Shown here: piece by piece, positions 16,685 through 24,498 of the stretch | Numbering within the stretch: position 1 is the stretch's first letter | Layout of the letters: every line of letters begins with the position of its first letter | From: CAYZXU01 sp964482535 | GTDB taxonomy: Bacteria > Desulfobacterota > Desulfobacteria > Desulfobacterales > BuS5 | NCBI GenBank assembly: GCA_964482535.1 | Contig: CAYZXU010000010.1 | Coordinates: forward strand, 1 to 35,820 | DNA length: 35,820 bases | Reading direction: 5' to 3' | Notes under the pieces: model-generated | Seen by the model: only the letters and a program-made list of their open reading frames with translations | Told to the model about the DNA's origin: nothing | The model's database searches: none | Made by a program: the position numbers and the translations under genes

Positions 16685-16708
16685 GTTGTGAGTTGTGGGT
16701 TGTGAGTT
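16683..16708 (+). repeat. Heptanucleotide tandem repeat at the M16 stop
   Basis: About 3.7 units of GAGTTGT, one with a single change (GGGTTGT). They start inside the TGA stop codon of the M16 gene. Copy number could vary between strains, but the reading frame is already closed at the first unit. Confidence 0.8.
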
Positions 16709-16737
16709 AAGGTACTGAGCAAGGGCTTTAAGTGTTT

Positions 16738-16792
16738 ACCTGTGTAATTTCTTGACCGATAAAGGTTTATTTGATAGTTAGAACAGATTATG
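16738..16792 (+). repeat. 55-base sequence, copy 1, left edge of N gap
   Basis: Identical over all 55 bases to 16893-16947 and runs exactly to the first N. See the finding on the gap: most likely one genomic sequence present at the ends of two contigs. Confidence 0.95.
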
Positions 16793-16892
16793 NNNNNNNN
16801 NNNNNNNNNNNNNNNNNNNNNNNNNNNNNNNNNNNNNNNNNNNNNNNNNNNNNNNNNNNNNNNNNNNNNNNNNNNNNNNNNNNNNNNNNNNN
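16793..16892. other. Scaffold gap of 100 N
   Basis: Exactly 100 N, the customary placeholder length. It is flanked on both sides by the same 55-base sequence. The gap probably has no real content. Confidence 0.95.
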
Positions 16893-16947
16893 ACCTGTGT
16901 AATTTCTTGACCGATAAAGGTTTATTTGATAGTTAGAACAGATTATG
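16893..16947 (+). repeat. 55-base sequence, copy 2, right edge of N gap
   Basis: Perfect copy of 16738-16792, beginning at the first base after the Ns and ending with the ATG of pcm. Confidence 0.95.
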
Positions 16948-17601
16948 TTTAAAGAACCTGTTAAATATCAGCGCCAGCGTGAGCAGATGTTGAAAAAGCA
17001 GATGGAAGCACGCGGCATAACAGATAAAAAAGTTCTTGCAGCCATGGGCAAGGTTCCAAGACAGCTTTTTGTAAGTGAAGCTTTAATGGATCAGGCCTAT
17101 GGAGATTTTCCCCTTCCCATAGGAGAACAGCAGACTATATCACAGCCCTATATTGTTGCTGAAATGACCCAGGCTCTTGAGCTGACCGGGGACGACAGGG
17201 TTCTTGAACTCGGTACGGGTTCTGGCTACCAGGCTGCTGTGTTAGCAGAAATAGCCTTCAGAGTTTACACCATAGAAAGAATCAATTCACTTTTTATTAA
17301 GTCCCGCGGGCTTTTTGACGATCTTAACTATCATAATATCGTTACCAGATATTCGGACGGAACTTCAGGATGGGCTGAAGAAGGCCCCTTTGATGCAATT
17401 ATTGTTACTGCCGGGGCGCCTGAAGTTCCAGAAATACTTATAGAACAACTCGCTGAAGGTGGACGCATGGTTCTGCCGGTTGGCAGCCAGAATTTGCAAA
17501 ATCTTTTAAAAATTTATAAGCACAAAGGAAAAATACATACAACAAATCTTGGCGGTTGCAGATTCGTAAAGCTCGTGGGGGAATACGGCTGGAAAGGATA
17601 G
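16945..17601 (+). CDS. pcm: Protein-L-isoaspartate O-methyltransferase
   Basis: Repairs aged proteins by methylating L-isoaspartyl residues with S-adenosylmethionine. The 218 residues compare with 208 in E. coli. Family landmarks are LPIGEQQTISQPYIVAEMTQ (motif before the Rossmann fold), the SAM-binding VLELGTGSGYQAAVLAEI near residues 90-107, FDAIIVTAGAPEVPE and RMVLPVG. The N-terminus has about ten extra residues, and no good Shine-Dalgarno precedes the ATG at 16945; Met14 would be an alternative start. The next gene starts 3 bases after the stop, so pcm and the YqaA-like gene are one unit. Confidence 0.95.
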   Translation: MFKEPVKYQRQREQMLKKQMEARGITDKKVLAAMGKVPRQLFVSEALMDQAYGDFPLPIGEQQTISQPYIVAEMTQALELTGDDRVLELGTGSGYQAAVLAEIAFRVYTIERINSLFIKSRGLFDDLNYHNIVTRYSDGTSGWAEEGPFDAIIVTAGAPEVPEILIEQLAEGGRMVLPVGSQNLQNLLKIYKHKGKIHTTNLGGCRFVKLVGEYGWKG

Positions 17602-17604
17602 CAT

Positions 17605-18186
17605 ATGCTAAGACGATTGTATAAATGGGTACTCCACTGGGCCAAAACACCCTACGGAAGCTGGGCGCTGTTTATACTTGCCTTTTGTGAATCCTCATTC
17701 TTTCCAATACCTCCTGATATACTCTTGATTGCACTTTCAGTTGCCATACCAAAAAAAGCCTTTAAATATGCACTTATATGTTCAGCAGGCTCAATAATAG
17801 GGGGCTGTGCAGGCTATCTAATAGGATGGCATTTTATGACAGGAATAGGAAACGATATTGTAAAATTTTACGGGTACACACAGCAATTTAATTACATACA
17901 TGACCTGTATATTAAATATGACGCATGGGCTATCGGCATTGCAGGTTTTACGCCTATACCATATAAGGTTTTTACAATCTCTGCGGGTGCATTTAATGTC
18001 AGCTTTCCTGTCTTTGTTATTGCTTCTGTAATATCCAGATCCGCCCGTTTTTTTATTGTAGGCGCTCTGATTTATATTTTAGGATCAAGGGTTCAAACTT
18101 TTATAGAAAAATATTTTAACATGCTCGCAATATCTTTTACGATTATGCTGGTTGGGGGCTTTATTATAATAAAATATCTTTTTTAG
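17605..18186 (+). CDS. YqaA/DedA-type (VTT domain) membrane protein
   Basis: A 193-residue inner-membrane protein of the YqaA branch of the DedA/SNARE-associated (VTT) superfamily, whose members include lipid carrier transporters and scramblases. Typical features are the ESSFFPIPPDILLIAL loop near residues 29-44, the GCAGYLIGWH glycine-rich turn, and the GFTPIPYKVFTISAGAFNV re-entrant segment near 114-132. About four to five hydrophobic segments are seen. It follows pcm after 3 bases, a pairing that suggests cotranscription rather than shared biochemistry. It converges with the small gene at 18191, with 4 bases between the stops. Confidence 0.9.
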   Translation: MLRRLYKWVLHWAKTPYGSWALFILAFCESSFFPIPPDILLIALSVAIPKKAFKYALICSAGSIIGGCAGYLIGWHFMTGIGNDIVKFYGYTQQFNYIHDLYIKYDAWAIGIAGFTPIPYKVFTISAGAFNVSFPVFVIASVISRSARFFIVGALIYILGSRVQTFIEKYFNMLAISFTIMLVGGFIIIKYLF

Positions 18187-18190
18187 GCAA

Positions 18191-18451
18191 TCATGGGCTA
18201 TGGCTATGGTCGTCTTTTAAAAATAATTTATGATATTCAGACTCTTCGAGATGCTCTTTAAGCAGCCTTGATAACAAAAAGAATATGTCGTTCAATTCTT
18301 CATCTGAAAGCCTTTTTATTAATTTTTCCATTAAAATATCATCAGAAAATTTTTGAAGATAATATATAATTGTATGTTCGTCAGTTTCACGGTCATGTCC
18401 AAACCCCACCAGACCATCGTAGTTTTCAACAAAATCATGGGAATGTTTCAT
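18191..18451 (-). CDS. Small conserved protein of unknown function
   Basis: An 86-residue soluble, acidic, histidine-containing protein. It begins MKHSHDFVENYDGLVGFGHD and contains an all-helical core (LQKFSDDILMEKLIKRLSD and the LSRLLKEHLEESEYHKLF end), finishing in DDHSHSP. I believe close relatives occur in other Desulfobacterota, often labelled only as a cytoplasmic protein, but I cannot assign a family name. It starts 25 bases after the stop of the second sulfotransferase, so it may be the last gene of the LPS-related run or an independent gene. The terminal HSH clusters could bind metal; that is speculation. Confidence 0.75.
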   Translation of the reverse strand: MKHSHDFVENYDGLVGFGHDRETDEHTIIYYLQKFSDDILMEKLIKRLSDEELNDIFFLLSRLLKEHLEESEYHKLFLKDDHSHSP

Positions 18452-18476
18452 AAATCTCCTGATATTTATTATAAAG

Positions 18477-19262
18477 CTATAGTTTATGTTTTGATATATA
18501 ACATCTTGATTTAAGCCATTTTCTGAATTTTATTTCCATATTTTTAAATAAAGGTGGTTTGTCGGGATATCGGCATTTATGTTCAAAGAGGATTACATCT
18601 TCAAGTATATCTGTCCATTTGCTATCACCTTCATACCTGTTTTCAATTAAATCGATTATCATTTCAGGATGCTTTTCAAGCTCCGATTTAATACGAGGCA
18701 GATGTTTTAACCACCCCTTTACTCTATTATTGTTAATGGGTCTGAGCCCGTTCATTGCATTGACAGACTCTTTGGAAGGATTTGCAAACTGCTCATATTT
18801 TGAAAAACTGCATTTTTTTTTCAAAAACGAAAATCTTTCCATAATCTGTAGTTGAACCTTATCAGGATACTGAACAAGATCTTCATATCTTATGCAGATA
18901 AATCTAAAGTTATCTTCCAGGTTTTTTGATGCATCATTACAGGTCTTCCAGACACGATAGTTACAAAAATATTCCCCTGACCTTGATCTATGTATACTTG
19001 TTACAACTGACCTTGGATCCCGCATCATATAAATCAAAAAAAGATTATCATCTTTTTTAAATACTTTTTCAATATATTTAATATCAGACGGCTTTTTGCT
19101 GAAATAAATGTCCGGCTTCCCCTCCGGCTCTACAAATATATTCATTTCATGGCTGCAAAAACCGTTGTTTTCAAAACAGGTGGCGCATAATTCCATCATA
19201 AGAGTTGTGCCGCTTCTCGGGCATCCAACTATATGCAGTCTTTTCATGATAATATTTTTCAT
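18477..19262 (-). CDS. PAPS-dependent sulfotransferase family protein (second of two)
   Basis: A 261-residue protein with the sulfotransferase fold, expected to move sulfate from PAPS to a hydroxyl or amino group of a glycan, lipid or small molecule. The 5'-phosphosulfate loop is VGCPRSGTTLM near residue 11. The 3'-phosphate motif is MMRDPRSVVTSIHRSR near 80-95. The start is the ATG at 19262, which overlaps the TGA of the upstream sulfotransferase as TGATG; a TTG one codon earlier is less likely. No signal or membrane segment is seen, so it acts in the cytoplasm. It sits in a run with waaG and waaP, pointing to an LPS or other envelope glycan acceptor. The acceptor is not shown by the sequence. 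Confidence 0.87.
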   Translation of the reverse strand: MKNIIMKRLHIVGCPRSGTTLMMELCATCFENNGFCSHEMNIFVEPEGKPDIYFSKKPSDIKYIEKVFKKDDNLFLIYMMRDPRSVVTSIHRSRSGEYFCNYRVWKTCNDASKNLEDNFRFICIRYEDLVQYPDKVQLQIMERFSFLKKKCSFSKYEQFANPSKESVNAMNGLRPINNNRVKGWLKHLPRIKSELEKHPEMIIDLIENRYEGDSKWTDILEDVILFEHKCRYPDKPPLFKNMEIKFRKWLKSRCYISKHKL

Positions 19263-20197
19263 CAAACAGGATAACCATATGCGCCAAGATCAACACCGAG
19301 CATATCAGAAAACTCCCTGTTGCTGTCCCTGTAACGCAGGGCAATGTGATCCACAGCCTTTTTGCCGAGCATTTTTTTTTCTCTATCAAGACTTTTTATC
19401 AGACTTGTTTGATCTAATCTTTTATAAAAACGCTTACATGTTTTGTAAAAAAAAGGAATATTAAAAATAACACGCCTGTTAATGGGATCTGATCCATAAA
19501 ATCTGTTCGTTATTCTGGCAAGAGCCACGCTTGCAAAGGAAAACCTTTCATTAACCCGTTTTTGTACAATTTTTTCCATATAAACTGGAGGAGGTATCCC
19601 TAATTCTGAAAAAAAATCATTAAAAAACAAAGAAATATTTTCCCTCATTTTTTCATAAATAAAAATATGTACATTATCTGATCCAAACAGGGATGTATAA
19701 TATTTTATTAGATTATTATATTCAAAATGATCAAAAGAAAATTGGGGGAACCTGTGATAATGTCCGGTTGTATCAAAAAGATACCTGTTAACACTAAAGG
19801 TTCCGCCTTTTTTTATATACTGCCTGTAGGCTGATTCAATTATTTCAAATTGATTTCGAATAAATATTAGAATATGAGCATCAGGCATAACGGAAAACAA
19901 ACGATCTGCGACCTCTTTTGCAAGGTATCCCCCATTCCCGCCTGTATGAATATTACCTGAGAGTTCTTCATCAGAAATAACTATTATTTTGCTTTGCTCT
20001 TTTTCAAGACTGTTTAACTGATCAGAAAACCATTTTTGTGCAATTTTTCCCTTAAAAAAAAATGAGCCTTTTTTTAAAAAAACGTTCTGCCCTTCATAAC
20101 GATCTATCAACTTAATATCCGGATGATTTTTAAAAACCTTCTTTTGTAAAAAAGTCGAACCGGTTTTATGATAACCTATATGTATAAATACTTTCAT
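19262..20197 (-). CDS. PAPS-dependent sulfotransferase family protein (first of two)
   Basis: A 311-residue cytoplasmic sulfotransferase-like protein, clearly different in sequence from its neighbour. The 5'-phosphosulfate binding loop HIGYHKTGSTFLQ lies at residues 6-18. The 3'-phosphate region is ILIFIRNQFEIIESAYRQYI, with the expected Arg and Ser. The C-terminal part is basic and aromatic (FNIPFFYKTCKRFYKR), which could mark membrane or lipid-substrate contact. It starts 50 bases after waaP and is translationally coupled to the next sulfotransferase (TGATG). Two unlike sulfotransferases in tandem suggest two positions or two acceptors on the same glycan. Confidence 0.87.
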   Translation of the reverse strand: MKVFIHIGYHKTGSTFLQKKVFKNHPDIKLIDRYEGQNVFLKKGSFFFKGKIAQKWFSDQLNSLEKEQSKIIVISDEELSGNIHTGGNGGYLAKEVADRLFSVMPDAHILIFIRNQFEIIESAYRQYIKKGGTFSVNRYLFDTTGHYHRFPQFSFDHFEYNNLIKYYTSLFGSDNVHIFIYEKMRENISLFFNDFFSELGIPPPVYMEKIVQKRVNERFSFASVALARITNRFYGSDPINRRVIFNIPFFYKTCKRFYKRLDQTSLIKSLDREKKMLGKKAVDHIALRYRDSNREFSDMLGVDLGAYGYPV

Positions 20198-20247
20198 GTC
20201 TTTATTGAGAACTTATTTTCGGAGTCTACGCTTACCTGAACGAACCC

Positions 20248-21051
20248 TTAAGTGCCCTTATGAATTTTTGCATAGAGTGAATCTCCACGCGTTATTACTT
20301 TTTTCCAGAATTTTTTGTCTTTGCTTAAAGTCGTTTTCAAAGCAGTATTACTGTACACACGGGCAAATCGTAATAAATCGCGCTTTGTCAAACCCGCATC
20401 CCTGCTGGAAAAATAGAGCCCCGCAATATCTTTTACTCTCCAGCGTACAGGAGTTTGCCTCCGTATCTGTGCCCTATGCAGGTCTATTAAATATAAACGG
20501 AGTTTTTTCCTGTCTATATTTTCAATGCCATCTGAAATATCAAGTAAAAAATGGCAGATATAAAAATCACGATGATTCAGCCCGTTTGCATGAATTGTTC
20601 CGGCAATTTTTGCAACTTTGGTAATTATTGCCCGCTTGAGAGAATAATCAGGAGGAAAGCTGCGCCATCCGGCACAAAGTTCTTCCAGACTTACAGTATT
20701 GCTTATCTCTTTTGTAATCACAAAAGATTTTATTTTGGCTGGATTAATCCCTTTTTTCCCATACCCGACAAGGCACATGGTGTTTACGCCTAAGTTTGTA
20801 AGACGCTTGATTGCAAGCCATTCATTTTGCGCTCCTGTCACGGGAAATTTTAACTGCATTAAATTTTTTATTATCTCTTTCCATCCGATACCACTGTGGA
20901 GTTTAATAAAATAAGGCTTATGGTTGAATATAAAACGGAGGGTCTTGCGGCAGTCCTGGTCTCTGTATACCTTGCCTTTTAAAAAAAATAGTTCTTCAAA
21001 CAGATCCTTTCCTTTCCAGTGATTCAGCCATTGGTCTGGAAGTGATATCAT
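20248..21051 (-). CDS. waaP: LPS core heptose(I) kinase
   Basis: Phosphorylates the first heptose of the LPS inner core, which stabilises the outer membrane. The 267 residues match E. coli WaaP (265) along the whole length by eye. Examples are WKGKDLFEE near the N-terminus, KEIIKNLMQLKFPV (58-71), SFVITKEISNTVSLEELCAGW, the kinase catalytic loop NHRDFYICHFLL with Asp162, and LIDLHRAQIR with Asp190. The start at 21051 gives the family N-terminus and an ATGA overlap with the waaG stop; a longer reading to 21141 only overlaps waaG. It is embedded between waaG and two sulfotransferases. Confidence 0.94.
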   Translation of the reverse strand: MISLPDQWLNHWKGKDLFEELFFLKGKVYRDQDCRKTLRFIFNHKPYFIKLHSGIGWKEIIKNLMQLKFPVTGAQNEWLAIKRLTNLGVNTMCLVGYGKKGINPAKIKSFVITKEISNTVSLEELCAGWRSFPPDYSLKRAIITKVAKIAGTIHANGLNHRDFYICHFLLDISDGIENIDRKKLRLYLIDLHRAQIRRQTPVRWRVKDIAGLYFSSRDAGLTKRDLLRFARVYSNTALKTTLSKDKKFWKKVITRGDSLYAKIHKGT

Positions 21052-22211
21052 TTTGCAACTTTCATTATAAAATCCACAGCTTTTTGAGTCATGCCGGACA
21101 GATCGTTTTTCAAAACGTACTCTTTCCCTTTTTTCCCCCAATAGCTTTTTTTGTGAGATGTTAACATGAATAACAGCAGTTTATTCAAAGCTTTTTGATC
21201 AAAAGGCGAATAAAGAAGCTCTCCGGCATCTGCATTCTTAACATGGCTGCTGTACCCGCAGACATCGGTTACAAGCACCGGCAAGCGGCACGCCATTGCC
21301 TCAAGCAAAACCTTACCCGCAGTTTCAACGCGAGCGGGATGAAGCAAAAGGTCAGATGAAATAAAAAATTTGGAAACATCATCCCTGGCGCCCATAAAAA
21401 AAACCCGATCTGCAACTTTCAAACGCCTGGCCAGCTTTAAAAAAGGCTTTTTGTTATCTCTTCCCACAATCAGCAAAACGGTTTTTTCTCTTATTTTATC
21501 CGGAAGGGCTGAAATAGACCTGATTGAACGGTCAACGCCTTTGGTTTTAAAGCCCGAACCCACCATTAAAATTAGAATGCAACCCGGATCTTTGATGTCT
21601 GTTTTATTATTACCAAACCTGTTATCTTCAGACAATTCCGAGCAGATTGCAGAGCGTATTTTCTTTTTATTTGCCTTGGCTGTCAGGTTTATGTCAATTC
21701 CAGGAGGAAGCAGATGAAAACGGCTGTTGGATGTGCCGTAAAAATCTGAATAAAACGGTTTTTCCCGTTCTGATATCAATAAAATTTCGGTTTTTGATTT
21801 TTTATCAAAAACAGCTCTCTCTAAGCGCATATATGTTTTATAACGCGGTGAAATTCGATGGGCAAAACTTTTTTTTTCCGCCTTTGCAGCAAAGCAGGTA
21901 TCTGCTGCAAAATATACATTTAGACCGGGCATTTTATTAAAACCCACAACAGCATTATACATGCCTGGTTTGACATGCTGATTAAACTGTCTTGAAAAAT
22001 ATTCTGAACGACCGTGGTTTGTAATACCCCGAACCGGAAGAATCTTCACGTTAATATTATCAGGTCGCTCGCCTGTCCATGAACCTGTATACACATCAAC
22101 ATGGCTGCAACGCATGGTGCATTCTTTTGCTATGCTTAAAAAATCTCTCTGAAGTCCTCCATGGGGAAAATAATCAAATAGACAGAAGGCTAATCTGCAT
22201 TTATCGGCCAT
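21048..22211 (-). CDS. waaG: LPS core alpha-1,3-glucosyltransferase, WaaG family
   Basis: A 387-residue GT-B glycosyltransferase (family 4) of the WaaG/RfaG type, which adds the first glucose to heptose II of the LPS core from a UDP-sugar at the inner membrane. It opens MADKCRLAFCLFDYFPHGGL, matching E. coli WaaG (AFCLYKYFPFGGLQRDF). It also shares VVGFNKMPGLNVYFAADTCF, KGVDRSIRSISALPDK and the EX7E motif ETAGKVLLE in the donor site. The ATG at 22211 lies only 9 bases from the N gap, so upstream signals are missing. The stop overlaps waaP (ATGA). The actual sugar and linkage may differ from E. coli. Confidence 0.94.
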   Translation of the reverse strand: MADKCRLAFCLFDYFPHGGLQRDFLSIAKECTMRCSHVDVYTGSWTGERPDNINVKILPVRGITNHGRSEYFSRQFNQHVKPGMYNAVVGFNKMPGLNVYFAADTCFAAKAEKKSFAHRISPRYKTYMRLERAVFDKKSKTEILLISEREKPFYSDFYGTSNSRFHLLPPGIDINLTAKANKKKIRSAICSELSEDNRFGNNKTDIKDPGCILILMVGSGFKTKGVDRSIRSISALPDKIREKTVLLIVGRDNKKPFLKLARRLKVADRVFFMGARDDVSKFFISSDLLLHPARVETAGKVLLEAMACRLPVLVTDVCGYSSHVKNADAGELLYSPFDQKALNKLLLFMLTSHKKSYWGKKGKEYVLKNDLSGMTQKAVDFIMKVAK

Positions 22212-22220
22212 AATTTTAAA

Positions 22221-22320
22221 NNNNNNNNNNNNNNNNNNNNNNNNNNNNNNNNNNNNNNNNNNNNNNNNNNNNNNNNNNNNNNNNNNNNNNNNNNNNNNNN
22301 NNNNNNNNNNNNNNNNNNNN
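22221..22320. other. Scaffold gap of 100 N
   Basis: Exactly 100 N. Unlike the gap at 16793, the flanks share no sequence, so real sequence of unknown length is missing here. It cuts the 3' part of the gene at 22321 and the leader of waaG. Confidence 0.95.
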
Positions 22321-22563
22321 ATTGTTTTCAACAGGTTTCTGTAATACATCTTTGTCCTGAGATTCAGATCTGATTATCTTTTTTATAATATCGTCTGCCA
22401 CTCTTTGTATGACTGCCTTTTCCCTTTCTTCCGAAAATTTTTTTACCTTGCCAAACAAATTTTTGTCTGCAAATTTATTATATTTTACAGTGGACTGTTT
22501 CCTGGAAAGATCATTAGTGTAATTTTTTAAGACATTATATATTTTATAATCTGGAATATGCAT
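22321..22563 (-). CDS. Partial DVU0524-like protein, cut by the gap
   Basis: The first 81 codons of a gene whose 3' end is lost in the N gap. The opening MHIPDYKIYNVLKNYTNDLS resembles the N-terminus (IPxYxIxNVLKxYxxxLS) of the DVU0524 family. That family is found in sulfate reducers beside the anti-sigma factor FlgM. The remainder is basic and helical (VKKFSEEREKAVIQRVADDI). If the match is right, flgM or another flagellar gene may lie in the gap or have been nearby. It starts 56 bases after the NUDIX gene on the same strand, with a hairpin between. The family call rests on a short N-terminal match only. Confidence 0.55.
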
Positions 22564-22591
22564 ATTTTTTTAACTCAAAACGGACAAACCG

Positions 22592-22619
22592 TGCCTGAAC
22601 TTTGCTTTTCGCTCAGGCA
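22592..22619 (-). terminator. Hairpin after the NUDIX gene
   Basis: TGCCTGA at 22592-22598 pairs with TCAGGCA at 22613-22619 around a 14-base loop. It starts directly after the NUDIX stop codon. A T-rich stretch follows on the minus strand only after about 9 bases. A modest terminator candidate separating the aldolase/NUDIX run from the DVU0524-like gene. Confidence 0.4.
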
Positions 22620-23123
22620 TTAGATAGCATATGCGCAACAGTACATTCTTATGAATCTTGAATGGCTTTCAAAAGCTATTTCAGGCAGATGGTCAATATG
22701 AAAAAAATCGGCATCATCTGCATCGTCACCAGCTATTAAAACACCTGAATAATCTTTTATTAGATAAGATAACATAAGAACTGTATTATACTGGGGGCTG
22801 TGGGTTGAAACAACACCTAAAAGCATTTCGATCTTGCCGACAAGACCTGTCTCTTCTTTAAGCTCGCGCAGAGCTGATTTTTCTGGTGTTTCCTCAAGCT
22901 CAATAAAACCTCCAGGGAGACACCAGCGACCTTTTTTAGGTTCAATGCTTCTTTTCACAAGAAGCAGCCTGCCTGTTTTGTCAACAAGAACAATACAGTT
23001 GGCAGGCACAGGGTTTTCATAAACAGGTTCATTGCACTTACTGCAAAAAAGACGCATTCTGCCGTCGCAAAGCCTTTCTGTAAGGATTGATCCGCAAAAA
23101 TGGCAATAATTTTTTTTACGCAT
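22620..23123 (-). CDS. NUDIX hydrolase with N-terminal zinc ribbon
   Basis: A 167-residue hydrolase for a nucleoside diphosphate-linked substrate. Residues 5-32 form a zinc ribbon with two pairs of cysteines (CHFC and CSKC). A complete Nudix box (GX5EX7REUXEEXGU) is present around residues 72-94: GGFIELEETPEK continuing SALRELKEETGL. The combination of ribbon and Nudix domain resembles the C-terminal part of NudC-type NAD pyrophosphatases and many uncharacterised ADP-ribose or NADH pyrophosphatase-like proteins; the substrate is open. It begins 2 bases after the aldolase stop, so the two are cotranscribed. Confidence 0.9.
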   Translation of the reverse strand: MRKKNYCHFCGSILTERLCDGRMRLFCSKCNEPVYENPVPANCIVLVDKTGRLLLVKRSIEPKKGRWCLPGGFIELEETPEKSALRELKEETGLVGKIEMLLGVVSTHSPQYNTVLMLSYLIKDYSGVLIAGDDADDADFFHIDHLPEIAFESHSRFIRMYCCAYAI

Positions 23124-23125
23124 TA

Positions 23126-24421
23126 TTAATCTTCAAAATCCCCTTCAGGCCCCTTGTCGGATGTTATACCTGCTGCCCGTTTGATTATTTTTTCCTGGGT
23201 CCAGTCATCCGGGTTTTCAATCCTTGCCGATTTTAATCCAGGATCGTATGTTCCGGCCTTAAGAATTGCATCTATGACAAGTGGTGCAGTATCTTTTGCA
23301 TTTAATACATTCACAAGCATATTATATATAAATTCTTCAACCCTTCTAACCATTCTATCCCTTATCTCCTTTGGCTGTCCAAGGAGCTTGTTTTCAAATG
23401 GGAGATTAAGTTTCTTATAATTTCCCCCCTTGATGCCGTTCTCATCAGCATATTTTACAAATTCAGCCCACATGTCTTCCGACATCCCTTCGCCTTTCAG
23501 CTTAATAAAGTTGCCGTCATCATCAAGAATCGCATTCCCATAATCGTTTACTTCAAGCCCCCATGAAACCATCTGAAGGGCTGTGGCAACATTTGCCTTT
23601 GTGGTATTGGTTTTGCCTGCAATTTCCCTTAATTTTTCAGAGCTGTTTCCTGATGTGCCGTGCTGAGCGCCGGACACATGATATTTTTCCAAAGCCTTGT
23701 GAATTTCGGAGGTAAGCTCAATCTGAATACCCTGATCACTGGCCTCAATTCCATGTGTTGTCCCGTTATTTAATGCTATCCAGTCAGGAAAAATATCATG
23801 GGCATTCAAACCCTGAATTAAAAAAAGAGCTTCTTCAACTGTTGAAAGACCTGATTTTCCCTTTATCTCACCCACTTCAGTTTCAAGCCCCGCCCATTTG
23901 GGAATAAAGGGATTAAGAGCAATATTTGCCAGCAGATTTTGATCATCGGGAAGATGTGAAGCATCAATTGCAATGGATGTAATTCCTGCATCAAAAATTG
24001 TTGGAATCTCCACCTTTGCCGGCTCAACATCCTCTTTCTTTTTAATGCCATAATGATCAGCGTGTATTGCAACAGGAATGGTAATGCCAAGCTCATTGCA
24101 TAATGAATCCACATTTCTTGCCATGTTCCAGTAATTTACAGGGCAATATGCAGTTGCCCCGCCTTCTGACTTTGCTATCTCGATTATAATTGCAGCATTT
24201 GCCCTTTGCGCAGCTAATAAAGCCCCTTTTATTATAAAGTAGTTCCGGCCATTGGCTGCCATGGTCATGGCCTTGCCCTTTGCAGTTAATCCAATGTCTA
24301 TAAATTTTCCACTTACGATTAATGCTTTTGAATTAGGAAAGAGGGTTATAATATTCGGTGGACGTCCAGTTTGCAGAGCTTTTTCAAAATCTAATGAGAA
24401 CCCGGATGCATTTGTTGACAT
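23126..24421 (-). CDS. Class II fructose-bisphosphate aldolase family protein
   Basis: A 431-residue zinc-dependent class II aldolase. By family analogy it splits or makes fructose 1,6-bisphosphate in glycolysis/gluconeogenesis. Zinc ligands are visible in AIHADHYG (His123 after Asp122), GTTHG (His223) and SGAQHGTSG (His254), with the acidic LETEVGE (180-185) between. It is longer than E. coli FbaA (359), mainly through a C-terminal extension of about 100 residues. A very strong Shine-Dalgarno (AAGGAGGT) lies 5 bases before the ATG, consistent with high expression. Gluconeogenic aldolase and the PEP carboxykinase at 28574 in one neighbourhood fit a gluconeogenic lifestyle. A tagatose-bisphosphate or other aldolase activity is possible. 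Confidence 0.85.
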   Translation of the reverse strand: MSTNASGFSLDFEKALQTGRPPNIITLFPNSKALIVSGKFIDIGLTAKGKAMTMAANGRNYFIIKGALLAAQRANAAIIIEIAKSEGGATAYCPVNYWNMARNVDSLCNELGITIPVAIHADHYGIKKKEDVEPAKVEIPTIFDAGITSIAIDASHLPDDQNLLANIALNPFIPKWAGLETEVGEIKGKSGLSTVEEALFLIQGLNAHDIFPDWIALNNGTTHGIEASDQGIQIELTSEIHKALEKYHVSGAQHGTSGNSSEKLREIAGKTNTTKANVATALQMVSWGLEVNDYGNAILDDDGNFIKLKGEGMSEDMWAEFVKYADENGIKGGNYKKLNLPFENKLLGQPKEIRDRMVRRVEEFIYNMLVNVLNAKDTAPLVIDAILKAGTYDPGLKSARIENPDDWTQEKIIKRAAGITSDKGPEGDFED

Positions 24422-24498
24422 GACAAACCTCCTTATTATTAAAGTTATTATAATTATCCCAAACTTCTCATCTTAATCTCTGTTAAAAGACTAATGAG

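Noticed and set aside
16738..16947. The paired 55-base copies as target-site duplications or attachment sites of a mobile element
   Set aside because: They end exactly at the Ns on both sides and the length equals a common assembly k-mer; no mobile gene is present. An assembly overlap explains them better.
21052..21141. N-terminal extension of waaP up to 21141
   Set aside because: It lies wholly inside waaG in another frame and does not match WaaP; the ATG at 21051 gives the classic ATGA overlap.
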